The notes beneath the pieces are model-generated. The model was given only the letters and a program-made list of their open reading frames with translations, did no database searches and was not told the origin of the DNA. Made by a program: the position numbers and the translations under genes. A stretch of 62,060 nucleotides of DNA, taken from positions 1 through 62,060 of IMG/VR virus record IMGVR_UViG_3300044970_000368, one strand, 5' to 3'. This DNA is from a virus. Shown piece by piece: positions 7,497 to 16,290 of this stretch (position 1 is the stretch's first letter; every line of letters begins with the position of its first letter).

Positions 7497-9914
7497 TTAT
7501 CCTGCTGTAACTGGTTTCGGAGGATTGGCGATTGCGTCAATCGTTCCAAGTTGTGTTGGTGCTGCTTGCTCTGTCATTTCGCCAACAGCCCTTGCCTGTG
7601 CAACAACTGGCCTGCGTCCTCCTCCTCCAGATGGCAATCCTGCTCCTGCCGCTGGTTGTAATTCTTCTGGTGGTGGCGTTCCGTGACCCGCTGTGAGATG
7701 ATCAAAAGCTTGCTTTGCTGCCTGCTTGTATTGCGTCACTTGCTGCGAATTTGCACCTTTAGCTTCGGCTTGTCCAATGTGCATCATAAAATGCTGCAAC
7801 GCTTTCATAAATGGCGCAACCATTTCTGGAGGCAATGCGCCTGCTGGAGCTTGCTCAATGAGCGGCATAAGTTTTTGCGCCATCGTATCAAGGTGAACAA
7901 TGTCATTGTCTCTCGGAGAGACAGGAACGTCTTGTCCCGCGATGATAGATTGCAACTCGATAATCTGCTGGCGAGTAGCTTCAATTGCCAACGCTTCCAC
8001 CTGATCTTTTGGAAGGATAACTTGGTTTGCAATGCTTTCACCCATCTTGCGTGACCAATCGAGCTTCAGCAACTCGTCTTGGTTGACTTGCGGATTGCCC
8101 ATATAACGCTGGATCATTAGATCAAGCATCGCGTTGTCCTGCGCCTGCGTGTCAGGCAGCAACTCTTCCGCTGGACTATATGCCATGAGCAAGATGTCAG
8201 CAGGAGGAAGATTGCGTTCAAGCATATTCAAGCAACAGAAAATTGCGTCTTCATCCAAATGATCTGGAATCTCGAAAGGCACAAGGAACGATGGCAAATC
8301 CATCACGGAGCGATCAAAAGCATCAACAACTTCACGCCTTGCCCATGTCGCGCTTGGAACCATTTGACGAGCGATGTCAAGACGAGTTTTAAGTTCAGCG
8401 GCAGCCTTGACGTGTTCTGGATGACAGATGCCTCGTTGCATACGCTCAACTGCTTTGCTGTATTGTTTCGTCCAGCGCATTAGGATGCCTTCGCGGAGTT
8501 GGTTTTCAATAGCGGCAACGCGATTTACTTCAGATGCTGTGCGTTTCCCACCTTGCGCTTCCATTGGCATTCCGGGGAGGAACGTGCCAACCTGAATTTC
8601 AGCAAGACCAGAAATAAACTGATCCAGTCGCAGGAAATCATCAACATCCGCTGGCAAGTTTTGCGGAATGACCTCATATCCTTCCGCGATATAGCAGATA
8701 GGATGATGGACAGTCAGAGGTGCTGCGCCTGCCTTTGCATTCGGGCCTTTCTTGAGCAACAACATTCCTTTTAGGTAAACATTGTCCACAACAAGATTTC
8801 GAGCTTTGTCAACTGCAATATGCGTGTTGTAAAGGTCGCGTCCTGCACCACGGGAACCCATGAGATTTCCGTTGCCGATCTCGATGGCAAACAATGCGAG
8901 GCATTCGCTCATCGCGTTGTATCGATCAATCTGTGTGCAGATTTCGTCTCCGCTTTTATCGTCAAACAAAAATCGGCTAATCTTGCCGTGCGGTTCTTTC
9001 ACCAGCAACTCGCCAAGCTCAACATACTTTGCGTCATTCTCGTAGCTTGCGCCATACGATCCTTCACGAATCCAGTCCTCGTAACGACGAGCGTCATCAT
9101 CAGAATCCAGAGTTCTACCAGCGGGAATTGCGTTGTTTATTGACTTAATAAGATTCTTGATATGCCATCCTGCCATTGCTGCCATCTGCGGGTCTTCAAG
9201 GACTGGAAGCAATTCCGCAATCTGGTATCGGCGTTTCCTCGCCCAAATCGGAGTTGCATCAACTTCTTGCGGAGTTTCGATTGAAAAGAAAGTATAATCT
9301 TGGCGCAAGAATTCTGGTTTCCAATCGCGCAAATCGTCCCAACATAGACCACAAAATCCAAATGTGGTATTTTCGTGAACAACTTGTGCCACGATGTCAT
9401 CGTGACCACTCCAACCACGGATGCACTTGGTAATCTCTTCGCGGAAAACTTTTGTCTTGTTTTCTGCGTCTACTCCTTCAACTGGATACTTGGAGAAGGT
9501 GAGAGTTGTAGCCTGCTCGATGACCTGCCTAAAAGGAGGTTGAATTCGACTAACCATCGTGGAAAGAAAACCAGTAGGACGATTAGAACGCCAATTTTGA
9601 CCCATGCTTTCCAGCTTCTTTGCAGCGTATGGAGGTTCATTGTTGAGTTTCTTTTGAATCAGTTGATTCTTCCTATTCCTCTCGACATTCTGCTGTTTAA
9701 GCCTGCGATACGCAGAGTGCGCTTGTGACGCATCCTTGAATGTCCGCTTAACCTGCAAAGTATCTTTATTGACAACATCGTTATTACCAACGGCAGGATC
9801 AATAACATCCAAGTCAAGAATGCGAGGCTTGTCATAAGCGTTCGTAATGCGAGGTGATTTTGTCGCATAGGTATCCGTTACGATAGCGGGAAGTGGTTTA
9901 AGGACATCTGCCAT
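7497..9914 (-). CDS. Portal protein (head-tail connector)
   Basis: 805 residues. Large size, the RIQPPFRQVIEQATTLTF region near residue 130, a central GLAEIQVGTFLPGMPMEAQG (around 450) followed by KRTASEVNRVAAIENQLREG, and a Gln/Ala/Pro-rich C-terminus are all typical of podovirus-type portals. The dodecameric portal forms the DNA entry channel and binds the large terminase. The terminase gene lies two genes upstream, with the scaffold and capsid downstream, the classical order. ATG at 9914 follows AAATAAT, no Shine-Dalgarno. Confidence 0.85.
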   Translation of the reverse strand: MADVLKPLPAIVTDTYATKSPRITNAYDKPRILDLDVIDPAVGNNDVVNKDTLQVKRTFKDASQAHSAYRRLKQQNVERNRKNQLIQKKLNNEPPYAAKKLESMGQNWRSNRPTGFLSTMVSRIQPPFRQVIEQATTLTFSKYPVEGVDAENKTKVFREEITKCIRGWSGHDDIVAQVVHENTTFGFCGLCWDDLRDWKPEFLRQDYTFFSIETPQEVDATPIWARKRRYQIAELLPVLEDPQMAAMAGWHIKNLIKSINNAIPAGRTLDSDDDARRYEDWIREGSYGASYENDAKYVELGELLVKEPHGKISRFLFDDKSGDEICTQIDRYNAMSECLALFAIEIGNGNLMGSRGAGRDLYNTHIAVDKARNLVVDNVYLKGMLLLKKGPNAKAGAAPLTVHHPICYIAEGYEVIPQNLPADVDDFLRLDQFISGLAEIQVGTFLPGMPMEAQGGKRTASEVNRVAAIENQLREGILMRWTKQYSKAVERMQRGICHPEHVKAAAELKTRLDIARQMVPSATWARREVVDAFDRSVMDLPSFLVPFEIPDHLDEDAIFCCLNMLERNLPPADILLMAYSPAEELLPDTQAQDNAMLDLMIQRYMGNPQVNQDELLKLDWSRKMGESIANQVILPKDQVEALAIEATRQQIIELQSIIAGQDVPVSPRDNDIVHLDTMAQKLMPLIEQAPAGALPPEMVAPFMKALQHFMMHIGQAEAKGANSQQVTQYKQAAKQAFDHLTAGHGTPPPEELQPAAGAGLPSGGGGRRPVVAQARAVGEMTEQAAPTQLGTIDAIANPPKPVTAG

Positions 9915-9915
9915 A

Positions 9916-10497
9916 TTATTTAATAGTCATCCAACAATGTTCTGGAAGAGAAGTTGCTTGAGAAAGTTTTGATTTGTCAAAGAAAATTGCACTGCGATTG
10001 TCATGCCTCATCAACTCGCATCCACCTAATTTGCTTGACGATCTTGTATCTCGACCATTGCGGATTGAAGCAGAAATGCGTTCAGTTGCAGAAACGCACG
10101 ATCCGCATCCTCCTCGCCAATTTTTATTGTATTGACAACTCTTGCAAGTCTTGGCTCGTTGCTCGGCAAGATCATCCGAAACAAGGTTGTTAGCAGTCTT
10201 GGAGTTCAGAAGATTTTTAGCCCAAATCGTAATATCATTCAGCAAAGTTTGCTGACTTGTTTCTGGATGGATTGAAGTCACAACAACCATGTCAACTCCA
10301 TGACAAAAATTAGGCCAGTTGGAACAAATGTAGCTATTAACATCTCCTTCAACGTCTCCAACTGACAGATGATTTTCGGCGCGATAATTCTCAACTGCTT
10401 TTAACAATCCCTCGTAAGAATGCGATGTCAATTTAGCGTCAGAGTCGTAGTAGTGCCACCCTCCCGGTGGAACCATACCGATAATTACTTTTGCCAT
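9916..10497 (-). CDS. Cys-rich protein between terminase and portal
   Basis: 193 residues. The N-terminal half (MAKVIIGMVPPGGWHYYDSD) is alpha/beta. The C-terminal half holds a CxxC-x9-CxxC pattern (C118, C121, C131, C134) plus C160 and C188, suggesting a zinc ribbon or iron-sulphur site. Small Cys-cluster proteins often sit next to terminase or portal genes, but no function is established. First gene after the operator-like array at 10542-10633. Confidence 0.65.
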   Translation of the reverse strand: MAKVIIGMVPPGGWHYYDSDAKLTSHSYEGLLKAVENYRAENHLSVGDVEGDVNSYICSNWPNFCHGVDMVVVTSIHPETSQQTLLNDITIWAKNLLNSKTANNLVSDDLAEQRAKTCKSCQYNKNWRGGCGSCVSATERISASIRNGRDTRSSSKLGGCELMRHDNRSAIFFDKSKLSQATSLPEHCWMTIK

Positions 10498-10541
10498 GAG
10501 TTCAATCCTAATATTCTAAAGCGTTAAATTGTGCAAGCATA

Positions 10542-10633
10542 ATTTATCATTTATGATAAATAAAGCAAGTATTTGCGGGTTAGTGCATCATATTTGATAA
10601 ATAAATCAAGTTTCATTTGATAAAGTGTATCAA
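10542..10633 (-). promoter_or_regulatory. Operator-like array of three dyads
   Basis: Three inverted repeats share a TTGATAAA/TTTATCA core: 10542-10561 (ATTTATCAT, 2 bp, ATGATAAAT), 10594-10609 (TTGAT, 6 bp, ATCAA) and 10617-10633 (TTGATA, 5 bp, TATCAA). They fill the only sizeable gap between terminase and portal block. A weak minus-strand TTGCAC-17-TATTAG pair lies downstream (about 10536-10508). This looks like a control site for the head module. Confidence 0.55.
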
Positions 10634-10671
10634 GTTATATGCAGTTATACTCTAAATTAGATATAATTCAT

Positions 10672-12540
10672 TTATTCGCTAAAATCGATAAATTCTATTT
10701 TATCCACGATAGATTGCATTCCTCGATCCATTAATCGCGGAGTTTCTTTTTTATTTTCTACCATAGTCGCAGTTGATCCTGCGCGTTGTCTCATAAGAAA
10801 TACCAGCATTGAAAGCGAGTCCAAAGCATCTGGTGATGGTTGCCGTGTCCGCTTAACATAATCTTTTTTACTTTCCACGCGAACCATGCCTTTTCCCTTT
10901 TGCATATAACGCCTTCCAGTAGCTTGCCGCACAAGCTGATCGTTGCGAAATCCCGGTGATATTTTGAGATACTCAAACTCAAGATACTTGGACAGACCAA
11001 ACAGCAATTCAGTAACAACCCCGTTGTAAAGCTCGCTCGCCTTCTGTGAATCATCGCCAAGGATATGCGTGTCCGTTGCCGCCCAAGAATAGTTCACGCC
11101 AAGAACTTCATCTCCAAACAAAGTTTTTAACGAGTCATGGATTCCTGCGCCATTGCCAGTTCGGTCAACGCACAACCAGTTCGGAGAAATCTTCATGTTC
11201 TTACAAAACTTAATAATGTTGTAAGTTTGCTCCAGCGTTGCCGCCTTCGGAAATGTCATCTGCGAATCAAGTTGCAATACTGTTCTCGGAGTCTTGAATG
11301 GAATAAACTGGCCGCTCATAGGTGTCCACCCGTCAGAAAGGCCAAATCTTCCGAAAGAACACACAACGCTATCGTTTCCTTCCAGTGCCAAGTCAAACGC
11401 TGCCAGAGGCACTACAGGCCCAATAAACCGCACGTTACCCATCGCGTTATCAAGCATCGATGGTGTAATTATTGCCATGCTGATACCTTCCTGCGGGAAC
11501 CAGCCACGCGCCATGGTAAAATATTCCGCAGTCCTCCCCTTGGCTTCGTATGCCGTGTAGCCTTCGTTAGTCTGCAAGCCGGGAAAAACAATTTTCTGCT
11601 CAATGACGTTTTCGCATCGTGCGGCATCAAGGCGCAAGACGTGCCAACCATCGCGTGACTCCCATTCAAAGTCATCCTCGCAATCAACCGATCCCCAACC
11701 TCGCTCTGGTTCGCACCGTTTGCCAAACTCGCTTGTCCTATCTTTTGGGTTGGATGCAGCAAAAATTTTAATGCGTCCCTTTGCGCCTTCGGTATCGGCA
11801 GCGGACAAAATGTTTTGCAGACCCTCCCATACACCAGCGGGAACTTCTTCCGCTTCGTCCAGCACAACATGAGTTCTGGACATTTGTCCAAATGTTGGAT
11901 GCGGCTTGCCCGCTCTTGGACTTGGGTGGAAACCACGCAAAGTTCCTGTTCCGCTATCGCCTTTTGGGATAGCTACAAGATGAATTCCGTTTTTTGAGTC
12001 ATTATTTGCCTGTATGCTTTTTACAAGTGTTTCACTACCATCAAATTCTGGTCTTACCAATGCAGTCGTATAAAACTTTTTAATAGCAGCAAATACGTTG
12101 CGTTGAGCGTGTTCAGCAGTAAGTGAAACAACCTTAATGCAAGTGTAGTGAGGGTCACGCATCCAGTCCAGCAGAAACCATGCCGCCGCACCAAAGGTTT
12201 TTCCCATCGCTCCAGCACCTTGTATAAGTAACTTGTCATGATCAAATAAGCATCTCCATGTATCCATCGAAGATTGTGGTCGCCAATCGTAAACCTGCTG
12301 TCCCCACAAAACAGTTGCCGCTGCCTCAAACTGATCCTTGTTAAGCAGTTCGTTTACAAACTGCAATACAACATTTTTTGCAAACGGCAAGTCTACTTTA
12401 AAATTACCAGTTGTATTTGAAACATTTGTTATAATATACTTTGCGGCAAGCAATATCCCGCGATCTTCATCAGTCGCGTTATCAACCTCGGCACGAATTT
12501 TTTCTGCCAAGGCAATTGCGTTTTTAACATCTGCTGTCAA
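10672..12540 (-). CDS. terL: Terminase large subunit
   Basis: 622 residues. ATPase: Walker A GAGAMGKT (108-115), Walker B VVLDEAEEV (225-233), and a probable coupling motif AASNPKD (261-267). RNase H-like nuclease: D383 in AAFDLALEGND, D459 in WLCVDRTGNG, and D571/D574 in PSPDALDSLS. The enzyme pumps DNA through the portal and cuts it. The small-terminase-like gene lies about 6.3 kb away instead of next door. The stop is followed by the operator-like array. The apparent circular permutation agrees with headful packaging, but the sequence alone does not settle the mechanism. Confidence 0.92.
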   Translation of the reverse strand: MTADVKNAIALAEKIRAEVDNATDEDRGILLAAKYIITNVSNTTGNFKVDLPFAKNVVLQFVNELLNKDQFEAAATVLWGQQVYDWRPQSSMDTWRCLFDHDKLLIQGAGAMGKTFGAAAWFLLDWMRDPHYTCIKVVSLTAEHAQRNVFAAIKKFYTTALVRPEFDGSETLVKSIQANNDSKNGIHLVAIPKGDSGTGTLRGFHPSPRAGKPHPTFGQMSRTHVVLDEAEEVPAGVWEGLQNILSAADTEGAKGRIKIFAASNPKDRTSEFGKRCEPERGWGSVDCEDDFEWESRDGWHVLRLDAARCENVIEQKIVFPGLQTNEGYTAYEAKGRTAEYFTMARGWFPQEGISMAIITPSMLDNAMGNVRFIGPVVPLAAFDLALEGNDSVVCSFGRFGLSDGWTPMSGQFIPFKTPRTVLQLDSQMTFPKAATLEQTYNIIKFCKNMKISPNWLCVDRTGNGAGIHDSLKTLFGDEVLGVNYSWAATDTHILGDDSQKASELYNGVVTELLFGLSKYLEFEYLKISPGFRNDQLVRQATGRRYMQKGKGMVRVESKKDYVKRTRQPSPDALDSLSMLVFLMRQRAGSTATMVENKKETPRLMDRGMQSIVDKIEFIDFSE

Positions 12541-12803
12541 ATTAGTTCTGGCAATTTTCGTTCGTGAACCATTTCGTTTATGACTTTACGGACATGATAC
12601 AATGTCTCAACGCAGCATTCTTTACGCTCGCCAGTTTCCTCGTCAATGTAATGCGTGAATTCGCCAGTATGGTATCGCACGGCAGACCGAAGTTCTTGAT
12701 CAATGTCGTTCAATGTCAACAACGCATCAAGCCCAGCGCAAGCATATTTAAAATCCCACTCCTGCTCTGGCAGGTTGAATTCAAGAGTTGCTTTTGCTTC
12801 CAT
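12537..12803 (-). CDS. Hypothetical protein before terL
   Basis: 88 residues from ATG at 12803, chosen because GGGAGG lies 7 bases upstream, one of the few good Shine-Dalgarno sites here. An in-frame ATG at 12818 would extend it by five residues. Acidic, helical; YHTGEFTHYIDEETGERKEC is a recognisable segment. Overlaps the terL start by 4 bases, so probably translationally coupled to it. Confidence 0.65.
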   Translation of the reverse strand: MEAKATLEFNLPEQEWDFKYACAGLDALLTLNDIDQELRSAVRYHTGEFTHYIDEETGERKECCVETLYHVRKVINEMVHERKLPELI

Positions 12804-12936
12804 TTTCAATCCTCCCATCTGCTAACCAAATACGGACATTTGACAAGTCATCAAACTCCTTACTCCACTCTTCTCTGGTGATCTCTCCAGACATATACTT
12901 GTCATTAGATTTCCGTTGTGCTTCTGATCTTGTCAT
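12781..12936 (-). CDS. Small helical protein
   Basis: 51 residues from ATG at 12936, preceded by a textbook GGAGGTAAA that also codes the end of the upstream gene. Starts MTRSEAQRKSNDKYMSGEI and contains a Glu/Trp-rich TREEWSKEFDDL. Unknown function; overlaps the next gene by 23 bases. Confidence 0.6.
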   Translation of the reverse strand: MTRSEAQRKSNDKYMSGEITREEWSKEFDDLSNVRIWLADGRIENGSKSNS

Positions 12937-12937
12937 T

Positions 12938-13327
12938 TTACCTCCAGTCTGGGTCGTTGTCTCTGAACTCATTAATATCTTTAATAGCCTCAATAAGAAT
13001 TTCGCGCAACCTATTCAATGCGCCTTCATAACTGCTCCAGTTTTCCTCGATGCGATCATAAACATAACCATGATGAATCACGCAGTATGTTGGAACTTGA
13101 CCATAACTCCACTTGGTTTCAATATACCAATGGCAGTCACGATCTTTATGATGATCTTCTCCCATCAATGCATACCATTCCTGCGTCAATCTTGTGATGT
13201 CTTGTTCTATGCTCATATTGATAAGTTTATATCCTTCCTCAAATCCGCCTCGATGAATTTCTTTGCCATTTTCTTTCACAACAAAAACAGATGGTTTCCC
13301 GCTATGATCCCAAAAACTCGTTTTCAT
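12938..13327 (-). CDS. Hypothetical protein
   Basis: 129 residues from ATG at 13327. Aromatic and His-rich middle (HHKDRDCHWYIETKW), then a helical C-terminus ending NEFRDNDPDWR. No motif recognised. Part of the run of small genes upstream of terL. Confidence 0.6.
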   Translation of the reverse strand: MKTSFWDHSGKPSVFVVKENGKEIHRGGFEEGYKLINMSIEQDITRLTQEWYALMGEDHHKDRDCHWYIETKWSYGQVPTYCVIHHGYVYDRIEENWSSYEGALNRLREILIEAIKDINEFRDNDPDWR

Positions 13328-13329
13328 TG

Positions 13330-13644
13330 TCACTTTTTGCAAGAATCTGTCACAATTCGACAGATATGTGCAAGAATTTTGTTTATCCTGACTGCATCAT
13401 GCACCCTGCACGAATTAATGCGCGTTGGATGAAACTCTCTTTCGCTATCACTCACCTCAACAGTATTCAAAATATCCAAGAATTCTTTGCACAATGATTT
13501 CAAGTCTTCAAGCTCATATCGGAGTTGATATGTTTCCTTTGGAGTCCAATCGGCAGGACATCCGCACTCTCCAGCATCATACGCATGGCACTTGCAGTCC
13601 TTGCCTGCGAAATATGTTTTAAGATTTTTCCTCTTCTTCTTCAT
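13330..13644 (-). CDS. Cys-rich hypothetical protein
   Basis: 104 residues. Basic start MKKKRKNLKTYFAGKDCKCH, then CKCHAYDAGECGC, a compact Cys cluster that could bind zinc, and a helical C-terminal half. Overlaps the upstream gene by 26 bases. Function unknown. Confidence 0.6.
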   Translation of the reverse strand: MKKKRKNLKTYFAGKDCKCHAYDAGECGCPADWTPKETYQLRYELEDLKSLCKEFLDILNTVEVSDSEREFHPTRINSCRVHDAVRINKILAHICRIVTDSCKK

Positions 13645-13915
13645 ATCCCATGTCCTTGTTTAGCCTCGCATGAAACGAATCCTCGCCATCGTCGCCAGAC
13701 AGCAAGTAATCAATCCTCCGAATGTATGTCGCGGCAGTAAGAATGAAAGTCACGCCAAGCATAAACTCGTAAAGCGTTTCTTCCTTATAATTCTTTCCAA
13801 TACGATCTCCCCACTCGTTGACCTCATTAGAATCGTTCTCTTGAACAATCCTCTCAATCTCATCAGCAATATCTTCCAGCTTATATTGAATATAATCCCA
13901 ATGTCCTCCGCTCAT
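13619..13915 (-). CDS. Conserved phage-type protein (SGGHWDY)
   Basis: 98 residues beginning MSGGHWDYIQYKLEDIADEI. An N-terminal SGGHWDY followed by a helical acidic protein is a common signature of small phage proteins of unknown role. A hydrophobic stretch FMLGVTFILTAATYI (about 52-66) could be membrane-associated. ATGA overlap with the upstream 13912-14079 gene. Confidence 0.7.
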   Translation of the reverse strand: MSGGHWDYIQYKLEDIADEIERIVQENDSNEVNEWGDRIGKNYKEETLYEFMLGVTFILTAATYIRRIDYLLSGDDGEDSFHARLNKDMGYEEEEEKS

Positions 13916-14079
13916 AGTTTAAAAAAGTTCTGATCTAACCAAGTTACAGCAACCCCAGAATCGATAACATCTTTTGGCTCAATGCAATTGTCGCTGATTA
14001 TTCCATTATCCTGCAATGCGTTCATCGCCTTTACTGGGTCAAGTTTTTCATATTCAATATATTGTTCAAGTGAATTCAT
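13912..14079 (-). CDS. Small hypothetical protein
   Basis: 55 residues, starting MNSLEQYIEYEKLDPVKAMN. Joined to its neighbours by ATGA on the downstream side and a 4-base overlap on the upstream side, which supports it as a real gene. No motif recognised. Confidence 0.6.
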   Translation of the reverse strand: MNSLEQYIEYEKLDPVKAMNALQDNGIISDNCIEPKDVIDSGVAVTWLDQNFFKL

Positions 14080-14318
14080 CGTTTTCCGAAGATTGTATCG
14101 AAAATGTTCATTGCAGATGCATTGTATTTAATCGGTTCTGGATAATCATATTCCTCCTCATCATCTTCAAATTCTTGATTGAATCCAGACTCAAACGCAA
14201 CATCCCAAGTTTGGTTAAACATTTTACGCAAGCCTCTTGCTGACATTGTTATTGTTCCCAACCCATCAAATGACGGATTTTTCTCGGAGTATTTTGCCCA
14301 CAATTCTTTTTTAGTCAT
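14076..14318 (-). CDS. Hypothetical protein
   Basis: 80 residues from ATG at 14318 (ATGA with the upstream stop). Contains the segment YSEKNPSFDGLGTITMSARG and an acidic FEDDEEEYDYPEP. The pattern NPSF-x-x-x-G-x-[IV]-T-[ML]-[ST] is often seen in small phage proteins. No function known. Confidence 0.6.
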   Translation of the reverse strand: MTKKELWAKYSEKNPSFDGLGTITMSARGLRKMFNQTWDVAFESGFNQEFEDDEEEYDYPEPIKYNASAMNIFDTIFGKR

Positions 14319-14791
14319 TTCAAACCTTCCTTCCATGCTTTTTCAAGCTCATCAAACGCCCCAGCTTTTAAAGAGTGTATTACATCGTAAACGCAAGAAC
14401 GTAGGTGAATAAGTTGATCCATTGTCTCATCTCGCTCTTTGCAAAGTTTATTAACCTCAAGCATATTTTCTACTGCAAGCGTATCATATTTCTCCCGCGC
14501 CTCGTCGCGCTCTATGCAAACGCCAAGGTAGGCATCTACATTCTCGGAGTCTGCGGCTAAAATCTGTTTGAGTTTGTCGCGCTCGTTTATTAACTCAAAA
14601 ATTCTCGCGTGAAAGTTTGTGGCATCTGCCTCTGCAATATCACGCTCTTGCTTGTATCTTCCGCACATTGCTGCCCACTCGTCGCGTTCGCGCTCCAGTC
14701 GTTCCGCTAAAATGCGTAAGTCGCCTGCACTGTAAGTGTATGGGTTTATGTATTTATCCCATGCCGCATCTGTCTCTGGTGTCTCACTCAT
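14315..14791 (-). CDS. Coiled-coil protein of the ERERDEA family, copy 1
   Basis: 158 residues. Starts MSETPETDAAWDKYINPYTY, then repeated LERERDEW, INERDKL, CIERDEA and CKERDET blocks forming a long coiled coil. MSETPETD followed by ERDEA repeats is widespread in phages; function unknown. First of three consecutive related genes joined by ATGA or 4-base overlaps. The underlying DNA carries a GC-rich repeat (see 14678-15420). Confidence 0.7.
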   Translation of the reverse strand: MSETPETDAAWDKYINPYTYSAGDLRILAERLERERDEWAAMCGRYKQERDIAEADATNFHARIFELINERDKLKQILAADSENVDAYLGVCIERDEAREKYDTLAVENMLEVNKLCKERDETMDQLIHLRSCVYDVIHSLKAGAFDELEKAWKEGLK

Positions 14792-15420
14792 TTCACGCCC
14801 TCCAATGCGTTTCTGGCAATAATTCCCATTTTTTCTCTGTCCGCGTAAATGTCTGTGCCATCAATAAATAAATCCTCGATTTTCATCAATGCCTCCCTTG
14901 CCTCGTCGCGCTCGCGCTCCAGTTGGATAATTTTTGACCTCGCCTCGCTCGCAATCATTCTATCTATCCAAGACTCCCGATGGCGATACCTCTGCCACGC
15001 CAAGTTGAGCATCCATGCTAATGTAATGGCGTAGTTGAGAGGATATGCCGCCATCACGATTTCCCTCGTCTGGTAATCCCGATAGCAAGATTTCATCCAA
15101 GGCTTTGTTATGATGTTTTCAGAGACGCGCTCAAAAATGAAACGTTTAATGTCACTCATTCCGCGCCCTCCTTTATCCGTTCCACCCCATTTCGGAGTTC
15201 AGATACGATTCCAAACTTGTCGTTTTCAAAATCTATTTCAGCTAAAGAAATAGCTCGCAACGCAATATAGATTAACTCTTTTACTTGCTCCTTCGCCTCG
15301 TCGCGCTCGCGTTCCATCCTCGCCAGTTCCTCGGTTGTGCGGAGTTCAAGACCAGACAACCTATCTGCAAGTTGCGCTGCATCTTTCCTTGCATTGTTTC
15401 GCTCGCGCTCAAGTTGGCGA
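14678..15420. repeat. Dispersed GC-rich repeats in the coiled-coil genes
   Basis: Variants of CCTCGTCGCGCTCGCGCTCC occur at 14678-14700, 14901-14926, 15296-15315 and, more diverged, 15396-15420 (plus-strand sense). They encode the LERERDEA peptide on the minus strand. Their near identity across three genes could support recombination between modules. Confidence 0.7.
14788..15159 (-). CDS. Coiled-coil protein of the ERERDEA family, copy 2
   Basis: 123 residues. The N-terminal half (MSDIKRFIFERVSENIITKP) is basic and hydrophobic; the C-terminal half carries QLERERDEAREALMKIEDLF and ends ARNALEGVK. Overlaps both neighbours by 4 bases. Function unknown. Confidence 0.65.
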   Translation of the reverse strand: MSDIKRFIFERVSENIITKPWMKSCYRDYQTREIVMAAYPLNYAITLAWMLNLAWQRYRHRESWIDRMIASEARSKIIQLERERDEAREALMKIEDLFIDGTDIYADREKMGIIARNALEGVK

Positions 15421-15593
15421 GCAAAAATAACAGGAATGTAAACAGAACTTGATTCATCACCACAAGTAGTTACTGAATCTTTGATTGTTACTCCCGAATA
15501 TTTTTCTACTTCATCTATTTCTGGCGTATTTGATGGCGATGAGAAAAACTCCGCTACGGGATTCTCGCTGCCCTTGGTAATTTCAATTGTCAT
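15156..15593 (-). CDS. Coiled-coil protein of the ERERDEA family, copy 3
   Basis: 145 residues. Contains QLERERNNARKDAAQLADRL and RMERERDEAKEQVKEL. Starts MTIEITKGSENPVAEFFSSP. The leader AATAAATATATG has no Shine-Dalgarno and the start is coupled to the upstream dCMP deaminase by overlap. Function unknown. Confidence 0.65.
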   Translation of the reverse strand: MTIEITKGSENPVAEFFSSPSNTPEIDEVEKYSGVTIKDSVTTCGDESSSVYIPVIFARQLERERNNARKDAAQLADRLSGLELRTTEELARMERERDEAKEQVKELIYIALRAISLAEIDFENDKFGIVSELRNGVERIKEGAE

Positions 15594-15982
15594 ATATTTA
15601 TTAATTCTATTCCGAAATCTGCCGCCAGAAGAATTGTTGATTCATCTGTTGGATAGGTTTCTCTGTAGACGATACGCCTGATGCCATACGATGCAAGAGA
15701 TTTTAAACAATTATTGCACGGCAGCGTAGTAGACGCAATCAACCGACATTCATTTGGCTTGACATGACGCAATGCGTTTTGCTCCGCATGGACAACATAC
15801 TTCCTCCTGCGCTCACGATCACTCCAGTCCTCCACCATGTGCGCTGGGAATCCATTGTAGCCACAAGCCGCAATCGTGTTGTCATGCCTCAACAACACAG
15901 CACCAACCTGCCTCCACGGGTCCTTGCTTTTCTTCGCAACCACCTCGGCAATGCCAAGTGCGTATTGATCCCAATCACTCAT
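15590..15982 (-). CDS. Deoxycytidylate (dCMP) deaminase family protein
   Basis: 130 residues. The zinc site is complete: H65-A-E67 (VVHAEQNALRH) and P88-C89-N-N-C92 (LPCNNCLKSL), with the N-terminal substrate loop GAVLLRHDNTIAACGYNGFP. The family converts dCMP to dUMP for thymidylate synthesis, feeding phage DNA replication. A MazG-type pyrophosphatase lies two genes upstream, so both act on nucleotide pools. Length matches the family. No thymidylate synthase is seen in the window. Confidence 0.88.
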   Translation of the reverse strand: MSDWDQYALGIAEVVAKKSKDPWRQVGAVLLRHDNTIAACGYNGFPAHMVEDWSDRERRRKYVVHAEQNALRHVKPNECRLIASTTLPCNNCLKSLASYGIRRIVYRETYPTDESTILLAADFGIELINI

Positions 15983-16290
15983 TGCATTCCTCTCAAAATT
16001 TTATTTACCGCCAGCAATCGCAACCGCTCGTTCTCATCAGCCAATGATTCATGCGGCAACAAGTCTGCATCGTTATAGGCAACCAATGCGTCAGGAGCAG
16101 CAACGCCAGTGTATGTGTTCTGCTCAACAATTGGAACGGAATCTGGAGCCTTGTCTTCACGCAGATACATTTCCTTCAAGTTCGGAGTTGTGCCTTTCGG
16201 ATATGTCAAGACTCTTTTCTCCGTGTATGTCTCCTTTGCTGTGCCGCACGCGCACAATGCCAAGCAGGATGCAAGCAATATATTTTTCAT
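15979..16290 (-). CDS. Small lipoprotein
   Basis: 103 residues from ATG at 16290 (MKNILLASCLALCACGTAKE). A lysine start, hydrophobic core and lipobox LCAC predict signal-peptidase II processing and an N-terminal lipid. The mature part is polar, and ends in a helical region. ATGA overlap with the upstream MazG-type gene. A membrane lipoprotein among nucleotide genes might be a surface moron, for example in superinfection exclusion, but this is inference. Confidence 0.65.
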   Translation of the reverse strand: MKNILLASCLALCACGTAKETYTEKRVLTYPKGTTPNLKEMYLREDKAPDSVPIVEQNTYTGVAAPDALVAYNDADLLPHESLADENERLRLLAVNKILRGMQ

